Source: Planctomycetota bacterium
Lineage (GTDB): Bacteria > Planctomycetota > Phycisphaerae > WQYP01
Direction: 5' to 3'
DNA: 7,791 nucleotides
Assembly (NCBI GenBank): GCA_021785155.1
Contig: JAJYGE010000058.1
Location: 1,376-9,166 of the forward strand
This document shows, piece by piece, positions 1 through 5,273 of the stretch (the stretch's first letter is position 1; each line of letters begins with the position of its first letter). Under the pieces are notes generated by a model. That model searched no databases, was not told the origin of the DNA, and saw only the letters and a program-made list of their open reading frames with translations. Both the position numbers and the translations under genes were made by a program.

Positions 1-964
1 CGCGACCATCATTGCCGGGAATGGCTCCATCGGTCAGGGCGAAGGTGAGGCAGCGAAGATGATCGGCGATCACACGAAAGGCAATATCGCGTGCCAACGC
101 CGGATTCTGAGATTCCTCCCCGGATCCCTGATCCCGGGAGGGAAATACGCCGGTATAATGTTGGCCGCACAAATCACCGATGGCGGTAAACAGCGGCGTA
201 AAAAGATCGGTGGCGTAATTGTCGTTTTTATCTTGCAGCACCTGACAGATGCGCTCCAGCCCCATGCCGGTATCCACATGCTGCGCCGGCAGCGGGGTGA
301 GCTTACGGTCTGCACCGCGGTTGTACTGGATAAACACCAGATTCCAGATTTCCATCACGCGCGGATCTGTACCGTTAACCTCCGGCCCGCCGGTCATATC
401 CGGTGTGCGATCAATAAAAATTTCCGTGCAGGGGCCGCAGGGGCCGGTTTCCCCCATTTCCCAGAAGTTTTCCTCCACAAACCGGTGGATATGATGATCC
501 GGAAGACCGGCAATTTGTTTCCACAGCCGGGCTGCCTCATCATCGGCCGGAACATTATCAGCGGGATTGCCGGCATAGACCGTTACATGCAGCCGCAGCG
601 GATTGATCTGCCATGTTTCAGTCAAAAGCTTCCATGCCATTTCAATGGCCCCGGCCTTGAAGTAATCACCGAAGCTCCAGTTGCCGAGCATTTCAAAAAA
701 AGTATGATGGCGACGGGAGCGGCCGACATCATCCAGATCATTGTGCTTTCCGCCGGCACGGATGCACTTTTGTGTATTGGCAACGCGCTTCCATGGAGCA
801 GTCGCGGTTCCAAGAAAATACGGTTTGAACTGATTCATGCCCGCGTTGGCGAATAACAGCGTCGGATCGTCATGGGGTACCACAGGGCTGGACGGCACAA
901 ACGTGTGGCCATTCTGACGGATAAAAAATTCAATAAATTGCTTGCGTATCTCACGCGATGTCAT
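1..964 (-). CDS. alaS: Alanyl-tRNA synthetase, N-terminal part (runs off left edge)
   Basis: This class II enzyme charges tRNA-Ala with alanine in the cytoplasm. The window holds 321 codons from the start; the family is usually about 870-880 residues, so the rest of the catalytic region, the editing domain and the C-Ala domain lie outside to the left. Visible landmarks are [15 protein letters not shown] at residues 33-47, [21 protein letters not shown] from residue 60, the motif-2 segment [19 protein letters not shown] at 85-103, [16 protein letters not shown] at 166-181, DTGMGLER at 231-238, and RVIADHLR at 297-304. The ATG at 964 was chosen because AGGAG (973-977, read on this strand) sits 8 bases upstream and the N-terminus aligns with known AlaS starts. 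No frame disruption is visible. It lies downstream of the TPR gene on the same strand, but the 250-bp gap suggests it has its own promoter. Confidence 0.97.
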   Translation of the reverse strand, partial: MTSREIRKQFIEFFIRQNGHTFVPSSPVVPHDDPTLLFANAGMNQFKPYFLGTATAPWKRVANTQKCIRAGGKHNDLDDVGRSRRHHTFFEMLGNWSFGDYFKAGAIEMAWKLLTETWQINPLRLHVTVYAGNPADNVPADDEAARLWKQIAGLPDHHIHRFVEENFWEMGETGPCGPCTEIFIDRTPDMTGGPEVNGTDPRVMEIWNLVFIQYNRGADRKLTPLPAQHVDTGMGLERICQVLQDKNDNYATDLFTPLFTAIGDLCGQHYTGVFPSRDQGSGEESQNPALARDIAFRVIADHLRCLTFALTDGAIPGNDGR

Positions 965-999
965 GCGCGTAACTCCTGCATTCCAATCTCGAATGGGGC

Positions 1000-1005
1000 A
1001 TTCTA
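1000..1005 (-). promoter_or_regulatory. Possible -10 box of alaS
   Basis: Read on the minus strand, TAGAAT lies 35 bases upstream of the alaS start codon, with the AGGAG ribosome site between them. This matches five of six bases of the sigma70 -10 consensus. No convincing -35 hexamer is seen at 16-18 bases, so this is a weak prediction. Confidence 0.3.
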
Positions 1006-1026
1006 ACAGGGGCGGGGAAAATTTGC

Positions 1027-1215
1027 TTACTGCCGGTGTGATCCCCCGTCATCGCCGTGTGGCAATTTTTCTGGACGAACAGCGAAATCAACGGCATAAA
1101 TGCCGGCGCTTAGAGAACGGTTCGTCCTGGAAACGCGCACCCCGGACCCCTGGTTCGGATTTATTGCCACGCCCCCGTCATCGCCGTCTGGATCTCTACG
1201 ACGCGACGTGCGCAT
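1027..1215 (-). CDS. Doubtful 62-aa small ORF in a TAATG overlap with the TPR gene
   Basis: An ATG overlaps the TAA stop of the TPR gene (TAATG), the arrangement seen in translationally coupled genes, and the frame stays open for 62 codons toward alaS. The product would be hydrophilic and arginine/glycine/aspartate rich, with GDDGG near both ends produced by the two direct repeats. Against it are rare-looking codons (AGA, AGG, CTA), the lack of a recognisable domain, and no obvious third-position GC bias. It is listed because it is the only thing in this gap that could be a gene; chance is an equally good explanation. Confidence 0.18.
   Translation of the reverse strand: MRTSRRRDPDGDDGGVAINPNQGSGVRVSRTNRSLSAGIYAVDFAVRPEKLPHGDDGGSHRQ
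1043..1191. repeat. Pair of 20-bp direct repeats in the alaS upstream gap
   Basis: The 16-mer CCCCCGTCATCGCCGT occurs at 1043-1058 and again at 1172-1187 in the same orientation. Including the next four bases, the match is 19 of 20. The copies start 129 bp apart in the otherwise featureless gap between the TPR gene and alaS. They could be a duplication relic or a paired protein-binding site. If the small minus-strand frame 1027-1215 is translated, they encode its two copies of GDDGG. Confidence 0.55.
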
Positions 1216-1907
1216 TATTTTGCGACCGGTTTTACCGCAGCCGGTGCCACGGGTTGTGTGGAAGCTCTCTGTGTGGTGGCGGTCTGTATCAGTGGCGGCC
1301 CCACCAGCACCGGTTGCGCCCATTGCTGGAGATGGTCCAGCCGATATTGTGCCAATACCGCAAACGATTTATCAATTGTACTGGCGTGCGGTGCGGTGAA
1401 TTGCCTGTATATGGCGGCAGCCTTGCGCCATTGGCCGGCATCTTCATAGGTTAATGCCAGTCCCAGCCTGGCCCGTGCCACCGCCAGCGTCTGGGCGGGA
1501 AATTTGGTGATAACCGCAGTAAAGGCATTTTCGGCGGCGGCGATGGATTGGGCCTTGGTGGCCTTGACATTGGCCAGGCCCTTGGCCGGATTGCCCAAGG
1601 TAATAAGATTAAGATAAAAATCACCGATTTTTATATACGCCTGAGCCGCGATGGCCGGAACATGATAGGTATTAAGGACGGTATTCTGAATTTGCCGTGG
1701 CGTTTGGGCCTGCTGCAGGGCAATAGCCGCCTCCTGCACCTTCCGTTGTTCGTTGGATTTGTGCAATTGGATCAGCTCAATAATCAGAACAATAATCGCA
1801 ATCCCAAGCAGGACATAAATGCCATACTTGCGGATGAACAGATACAGTCCGGCCATACCTCCCACCAGATCGTTCTGTTGCAGTTCGTGGCGTTCCTCCG
1901 CTTTCAT
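1215..1907 (-). CDS. Membrane-anchored TPR protein (YfgM/TPR_21-like)
   Basis: A predicted 230-aa protein with a short cytoplasmic N-terminus rich in charged residues, one strong transmembrane helix at about 28-47 (GIYVLLGIAIIVLIIELI), and a helical domain at about 50-200 with TPR character. The clearest repeat unit is around 121-170, with AENAFTAVITKFP followed by ARLGLALTYEDAGQWRKAAAIY. The tail from about 203 is an Ala/Pro/Thr/Val-rich linker. This layout matches YfgM-like proteins, which are Sec-translocon-associated or envelope scaffold proteins; a precise role here is not shown by the sequence. A TTG start at 1928 would add seven residues. The ATG at 1907 is preferred because GGAG (1916-1919) lies 8 bases upstream. 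It sits between alaS and recA, divergent from recA. Confidence 0.8.
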   Translation of the reverse strand: MKAEERHELQQNDLVGGMAGLYLFIRKYGIYVLLGIAIIVLIIELIQLHKSNEQRKVQEAAIALQQAQTPRQIQNTVLNTYHVPAIAAQAYIKIGDFYLNLITLGNPAKGLANVKATKAQSIAAAENAFTAVITKFPAQTLAVARARLGLALTYEDAGQWRKAAAIYRQFTAPHASTIDKSFAVLAQYRLDHLQQWAQPVLVGPPLIQTATTQRASTQPVAPAAVKPVAK

Positions 1908-1944
1908 TCCATACGCTCCAGGGTCCAAGGAAAAACAGGCAAGT

Positions 1945-1950
1945 AGTATA
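1945..1950 (-). promoter_or_regulatory. Possible -10 box of the TPR gene
   Basis: TATACT is read on the minus strand 37 bases upstream of the ATG at 1907, which would give a 5' leader of roughly 30 bases containing the GGAG site. No good -35 hexamer is visible at the usual spacing; a TTGAAT lies too close (12 bases). Confidence 0.35.
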
Positions 1951-2020
1951 GGCGCTGCGGCAATTCAACGCGAGCATGGTGGGAATGGGCGGAGATTCCA
2001 AGGGTGAGTGGCAATATTTC

Positions 2021-2061
2021 CGGGCATCCGTGGGGGCGGCAGCCGCCGCCACGGGTGCTCG
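2021..2061. repeat. Strong GC-rich hairpin between the TPR gene and recA
   Basis: Bases 2021-2039 pair with 2043-2061 around a three-base CAG loop: 18 pairs, two of them G-T wobbles, and a single G-G mismatch (2034/2048). The core is CCGTGG...GGCGG-CAG-CCGCC...CCACGG. Neither strand has a T-run after it, so it is not a standard intrinsic terminator. It lies upstream of the predicted recA promoter and upstream of the TPR -10 box. It could be a dispersed palindromic repeat, a cruciform-forming or binding site, or a relic. The fold is direct; the role is unknown. Confidence 0.7.
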
Positions 2062-2128
2062 AGGCCAAACGAACCAGCCCGATTGTAGAGGTTATTTATT
2101 GGCGGCCCGTAACCCTCCAGCGCGGCAC

Positions 2129-2156
2129 TTGACGTTCGCAATTAGTTAGGTATCAT
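2129..2156 (+). promoter_or_regulatory. Predicted sigma70-type promoter of recA
   Basis: TTGACG (2129-2134) and TATCAT (2151-2156) are separated by 16 bases, giving five and four matches to the -35 and -10 consensus. Transcription would start near 2163, leaving a leader of about 57 bases before the recA ATG. This is the best promoter-like match in the window. Confidence 0.6.
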
Positions 2157-2158
2157 CA

Positions 2159-2172
2159 CGAACATGCTTTCG
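2159..2172 (+). promoter_or_regulatory. Candidate LexA (SOS) box at the recA transcription start
   Basis: CGAACATGCTTTCG fits the CGAAC-N4-GTTCG type of LexA operator known from Firmicutes and Actinobacteria, with one mismatch in the right half-site (TTTCG for GTTCG). It lies three bases after the predicted -10 box, on the expected transcription start, where a repressor would block initiation. The motif and position are seen; LexA binding is inferred, and the LexA motif of this lineage is unknown to me. Confidence 0.4.
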
Positions 2173-2219
2173 CCTTGTGGCGGGGGCGAGGAATCAAACT
2201 TTTATACAGCGAGATAATC

Positions 2220-3335
2220 ATGTCCAAAGATGCGGCAACCACCACGGCACGCGATCAGGCTCTTGATCGGGCGTTATCCCAGATTGAAAAGAACTTCGGC
2301 AAGGGTGCCATCATGAAAATGGACGGCGTTAATCCGCTGGCCATCGAGGGCATCCCGACCGGTTCGCTGGGGCTGGATATTGCCTTAGGCGGAAAGGGCA
2401 TTCCGCGCGGCAGAATCGTGGAAGTATTCGGGCCAGAATCATCGGGGAAAACCACGCTGTGTCTGCATGTGATTGCTGAAGCGCAAAAAATGGGCGGGGT
2501 GGCCGCGTTTGTGGATGCGGAACACGCTCTGGATCCCACCTGGGCCAAGCGGCTGGGGGTAAGCCTGCGGGAGTTGCTGGTCAGCCAGCCGGATACCGGT
2601 GAACAGGCTCTGGAAATTGTGGAATTGCTGGTCCGCTCCAACGCGGTGGATGTGATCGTGGTGGATTCCGTGGCGGCATTAATTCCCAAGGCGGAAATTG
2701 AAGGCGAAATGGGCGATGCCTCCATGGGTATGCAGGCACGACTGATGAGCCAGGCCATGCGCAAACTCACCGGTGCCGTATCCAAGAGCAAAACGCTGGT
2801 GATCTTCATCAACCAGATTCGGGAAAAAATCGGCGTGATGTTCGGCAATCCGGAGACCACGACCGGCGGTCGCGCTTTGAAATTTTACAGTTCCGTCCGC
2901 ATTGATATTCGCCGCATCAACACCATTAAGGAAGGCGAAGTTGCCATCGGCAATCATGTGCGGGCCAAGGTGGTGAAAAATAAAATTGCTCCGCCATTCC
3001 GTGAAGCGGAATTTGATATTCTTTTTGACAGCGGCATCAGCTATGAAGGCGACCTATTGGACATCGCCGTCACGGATAACATTATTGAAAAAAGTGGTGC
3101 CTGGTTCAGTTATGGCGCAGCGCGCATGGGGCAAGGCCGGGAGCAGGCCCGGCAATTCCTCAAAGATAATCCCGACGCCACGAAGGAAATTCGTGAAAAA
3201 ATTCTGGCCCGGCGGCTGGTACTTCCTGTCGCGGACAAGCCGACGCCACCGGTTGCCTCCCCCAAGCAGGAAATCAAGCCGCCGGCCAAGGTCGATACGT
3301 CGGTGGAGCGTATGGCGGTCAAGGCTGGCCGGTAA
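2220..3335 (+). CDS. recA: RecA recombinase
   Basis: A complete 371-aa RecA, the ATP-dependent strand-exchange protein of homologous recombination and co-protease of the SOS response. Seen in order: an N-terminal oligomerisation helix ([18 protein letters not shown], from 17); Walker [10 protein letters not shown] at 71-79; the catalytic Glu in DAEHALDP (E101); Walker B VIVVDS at 145-150; loop 1 around [22 protein letters not shown] (161-182, residue string abbreviated here only by its ends); and loop 2 [15 protein letters not shown] at 209-223. The core ends near 332. The tail (333-371) is Pro/Lys rich and lacks the acidic cluster of the E. coli protein. The ATG at 2220 was chosen because homologues begin with a similar MSKD-type segment; a TTG at 2175 would add 15 unlikely residues. 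GAG six bases upstream is a weak ribosome site. The gene has its own promoter and a possible SOS box. Confidence 0.98.
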   Translation: MSKDAATTTARDQALDRALSQIEKNFGKGAIMKMDGVNPLAIEGIPTGSLGLDIALGGKGIPRGRIVEVFGPESSGKTTLCLHVIAEAQKMGGVAAFVDAEHALDPTWAKRLGVSLRELLVSQPDTGEQALEIVELLVRSNAVDVIVVDSVAALIPKAEIEGEMGDASMGMQARLMSQAMRKLTGAVSKSKTLVIFINQIREKIGVMFGNPETTTGGRALKFYSSVRIDIRRINTIKEGEVAIGNHVRAKVVKNKIAPPFREAEFDILFDSGISYEGDLLDIAVTDNIIEKSGAWFSYGAARMGQGREQARQFLKDNPDATKEIREKILARRLVLPVADKPTPPVASPKQEIKPPAKVDTSVERMAVKAGR

Positions 3336-3388
3336 GAACGTGGCATACAAAAGGTATTGCCATCTCCTATGCTATTTTCACGGACACT

Positions 3389-3407
3389 GGCGGAGGACCG
3401 CTTTTTT
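3389..3407 (+). terminator. Possible intrinsic terminator of recA
   Basis: GCGG-AGGA-CCGC (3390-3401) is followed directly by six T's, 55 bases after the recA stop codon. The stem is only four G-C pairs plus one possible G-T, which is short, but the T-run is ideal in length and position. Confidence 0.5.
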
Positions 3408-3441
3408 CAACGGTGCTCAGTCACGCCAACGCTTGCCAATA

Positions 3442-3489
3442 GCTAGTGCCCTGCTCCATCCGTAATTACGGGTGGAACAGGGCACTAGC
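3442..3489. repeat. 48-bp near-perfect palindrome, possible second terminator or dispersed repeat
   Basis: GCTAGTGCCCTG (3442-3453) and its exact complement CAGGGCACTAGC (3478-3489) flank an inner palindrome (3455-3476) that is also self-complementary apart from one T-G wobble. Only the C/A pair 3454/3477 is mismatched. Symmetry thus runs through essentially the whole 48 bp. Five T's follow at 3494-3498, so on the plus strand it could end recA transcripts. On the minus strand no T-run follows it. The near-total symmetry, with no unpaired loop sequence, looks more like a REP/MITE-type mobile palindrome than an ordinary terminator. The rest of the gap from 3336 to 3622 shows no gene. Confidence 0.65.
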
Positions 3490-3622
3490 CACATTTTTCG
3501 CCTGATGTTCAACGAGCAGCGTAAACTGTCACAGACCCCTGCGGCCAGGGTTGGGAAGCACCGGATGTCGGGGTCATCGTGTCATTACCCGATCACCGCC
3601 TATCTCGCCTGAAGTTGAATAA

Positions 3623-4210
3623 CTATTTGGGAATGTCACGGATTACCCGTTCAATTCGACGATCGGGTACCAGCCACAGCACGGCCACCAGAACATACAA
3701 ACCGCCGGCAATCCAAGGCTCAAAAAAAGCGCATGGGATCGCGCCCAGATACAGCAGTGGTGAAAGTTTGCCTTTGACATCCGATCCGAGAGCTTTGGCC
3801 AACAGTGAATCCGACCCTTGTGTGTGAATCAGCACGCGCTGCAAGATCATATAGGCGAGTGCCGCCATCAGCAGGACAAATCCGTACAGTGCGGTCGGCG
3901 CGGAGGCGAAATGGTTTTCCCCCATCCAGCCGGTGGCAAATGGGATAAGTGAGAGCCAAAACAGCAAGTGCAGATTGGCCCATAGAACAGAGCCGTTAAT
4001 TAATTTTGTGGCATGGAGCATGTGGTGGTGATTATTCCAGTAAATGCCGACATAAACAAAACTCAGGACATAACACATAAACACGGGCAACACGGGCCGC
4101 AACGATGCCAGGCTTGCGTGATGTGGCAAGATCAGACCCAGCACCATGATGGTGATGATGATGGCCAGTACACCATCACTGAACGCTTCCAGACGTGATT
4201 TACCCATCAT
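3623..4210 (-). CDS. TMEM175-family potassium channel (DUF1211)
   Basis: A 195-aa integral membrane protein with about six hydrophobic helices, the usual size of bacterial single-repeat TMEM175 proteins, which assemble into potassium-selective channels in the inner membrane. The family signature RxxxFSD is present at residues 6-12 (RLEAFSD), followed by GVLAIIITIMVL as pore-lining helix 1. The conserved WNNHHHMLHA segment and the later NLHLLFWLSLIPFATGWMGE are also typical. Two ATGs lie in tandem (4208-4210 and 4205-4207). The first is chosen because AGGA (4217-4220) is six bases upstream and it makes an ATGA overlap with the preceding frame. It is the last gene of a leftward cluster; no clear terminator is seen after it. 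Confidence 0.88.
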   Translation of the reverse strand: MMGKSRLEAFSDGVLAIIITIMVLGLILPHHASLASLRPVLPVFMCYVLSFVYVGIYWNNHHHMLHATKLINGSVLWANLHLLFWLSLIPFATGWMGENHFASAPTALYGFVLLMAALAYMILQRVLIHTQGSDSLLAKALGSDVKGKLSPLLYLGAIPCAFFEPWIAGGLYVLVAVLWLVPDRRIERVIRDIPK

Positions 4211-4422
4211 TTAATTTCCTGGTTCCGTGGCTGTTCGTTGCCGGGAAAACGGCCACCATCAGCGTCCAACGATTCCACCGGCTGAATCGGCATGACCACA
4301 TCCTGATTCAGGCAAGGTAACGTCCACTGGTTGGCGATGTCAATGTTGCAGTTGCCGCCGGTGCCGACGTCCAGCCCGGCCGGCGATTGTACAGCGTCAA
4401 TGGGCGCTGATTTTCGGTACAC
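4207..4422 (-). CDS. 71-codon overlapping ORF, or frameshifted C-terminus of the upstream membrane protein
   Basis: From about 4400 down to 4207 this frame has strong coding character (mostly C or G in third position, e.g. GAC GTC GGC ACC GGC GGC AAC TGC), although the upstream membrane gene stops at 4397 in another frame. The peptide is hydrophilic, with GNCNIDIANQW and LPCLNQDVVMPIQPVE, two cysteines and no known domain. It ends in TGA overlapping the channel gene ATG (ATGA), which suggests coupling. No good start exists. The coordinates use a GTG at 4422 that overlaps the membrane gene by 26 bases and lacks a well-spaced ribosome site. The alternative is a +1 shift at the CCGAAAA run (4411-4417), which would fuse these residues to residue 235 of the membrane protein and give about 302 aa. 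Coding is likely; whether it is a separate gene is open. Confidence 0.5.
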   Translation of the reverse strand: MYRKSAPIDAVQSPAGLDVGTGGNCNIDIANQWTLPCLNQDVVMPIQPVESLDADGGRFPGNEQPRNQEIK

Positions 4423-5116
4423 TTCTCGGCCATGCCGCCGCCATAATCCCGATAACACCCGCACCCGCGCAGGGAAGCCACCAGGGCCATAACCGCGGCA
4501 TGAGTGTATTTTGCCCCAGCACCACATGCTGATACATCACCGGGGCGTGAAACCAGATAAACCAATTATAATGCAGGCCCGTTGCCAACGCGTCGATCAT
4601 CCAGATGGCCGGCGACATATTGACCGCAACGGAAGCCACGGTGTGCCAACGGAGATCCGAACGTTGCAAGATCACAAATAGCGGAGTCAGCGCCACCGGA
4701 GAAAATATCAGAAGACCGGCCAACAATATTCCAACCGGCACAGCCGCCGCGATACCCCAGCGGTTCAATGCTTTGGCCAGACCGGAGCAGAACATTGCCC
4801 AGGCCAAAAACACCGCACCGGACGGCAGGAGAACGGATGTGGGAATCAGGCCGGCGCCGCAGCCCAGGGTCGCCGCGATGGCCGCTGTGCCACCGGATAT
4901 TATCGCCGCTGTACAGCATGAACGAAACGTTTGGCACACGCTCCCGGCCACCAGGGCCGTCACGCTTTGCACCACCAGCAGCAACAACATCCAGCCCGCC
5001 ACTGCGGCGGCCTGATGGCCGGGGTCATTTCCCGCCGTGTAAATCAGCGGCAGCAGAACCAGGCCTATCGGCAGCGGAACCACCGCAATCAAAATTTTCC
5101 CGTTTATTGCGGCCAT
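4397..5116 (-). CDS. Six-helix membrane protein of unknown family
   Basis: A 239-aa very hydrophobic protein. Likely helices are at about 7-27, 37-60, 68-90, 93-114, 119-142 and 212-230. A longer, less hydrophobic segment lies between the last two and contains RSDLRWHTVASVAVNMSPAIWMIDAL and an aromatic patch, YNWFIWFHAPVMYQHVV (these strings are broken from about 152 to 200). Its size and helix number resemble a permease subunit such as an ABC-2 type protein, but I see no signature to support that and no ATPase gene beside it. The ATG at 5116 is the only upstream start, because an in-frame TAA lies 9 bases before it. It has no Shine-Dalgarno, and a TATAAT is so close that the mRNA may be leaderless. 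The C-terminus may continue by frameshift into the next ORF. Confidence 0.7.
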   Translation of the reverse strand: MAAINGKILIAVVPLPIGLVLLPLIYTAGNDPGHQAAAVAGWMLLLLVVQSVTALVAGSVCQTFRSCCTAAIISGGTAAIAATLGCGAGLIPTSVLLPSGAVFLAWAMFCSGLAKALNRWGIAAAVPVGILLAGLLIFSPVALTPLFVILQRSDLRWHTVASVAVNMSPAIWMIDALATGLHYNWFIWFHAPVMYQHVVLGQNTLMPRLWPWWLPCAGAGVIGIMAAAWPRSVPKISAH

Positions 5117-5124
5117 GAAAAGTG

Positions 5125-5130
5125 ATTATA
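5125..5130 (-). promoter_or_regulatory. Consensus -10 box just before the membrane-protein start
   Basis: A perfect TATAAT is read on the minus strand with only eight bases (CACTTTTC) between it and the ATG at 5116. Transcription from it would begin at or within a base or two of the start codon, giving a leaderless message. No good -35 hexamer is seen at 17 bases, so activity may be low or activator-dependent. Confidence 0.4.
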
Positions 5131-5273
5131 ATAAAAACGCGGCGGGCCGTATGGAAATCCCTTTTCCGCACTGATTTGTCCGGAGCCGGTCCGAGTAATC
5201 GCCGGGATAAACCGATGGTACAAAGACAAGCGGGCTTGCTGTGCGGAACCTTTCCAGCGTTTGGAGACTATGG

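Noticed and set aside
59..856. Long plus-strand open frame of 265 codons opposite alaS
   Set aside because: The minus strand encodes unmistakable AlaS motifs throughout; the plus-strand frame has no recognisable domain and is an antisense shadow.
942..1454. Plus-strand 170-codon frame across the alaS–TPR gap
   Set aside because: It overlaps the start of alaS and the 3' end of the TPR gene in antisense, is rich in Arg/Cys/His in a way typical of shadow frames, and has no ribosome site.
2255..2860. Minus-strand 201-codon frame inside recA
   Set aside because: Antisense shadow of a fully conserved recA.
3537..3550. Small hairpin CCCTG-CGGC-CAGGG as terminator of the channel gene
   Set aside because: Only five pairs, and no T-run on the minus strand after it.
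4145..4165. ATGATGG/GATGATG repeats as a microsatellite
   Set aside because: They encode the Ile-rich first helix of the TMEM175-type protein on the minus strand and are explained by coding.
4308..4433. 41-codon frame starting ATGGCCGAG at the end of the membrane gene
   Set aside because: It has a real ATG, but its codon bias fades after the first 20 codons, while the frame ending at 4207 gains strong bias and couples to the channel gene.
4605..5118. Plus-strand frames opposite the six-helix membrane protein
   Set aside because: The minus frame has coherent hydrophobic segments and overlaps neatly with the downstream genes; the plus frames are low-complexity Pro/Arg/Ala shadows.
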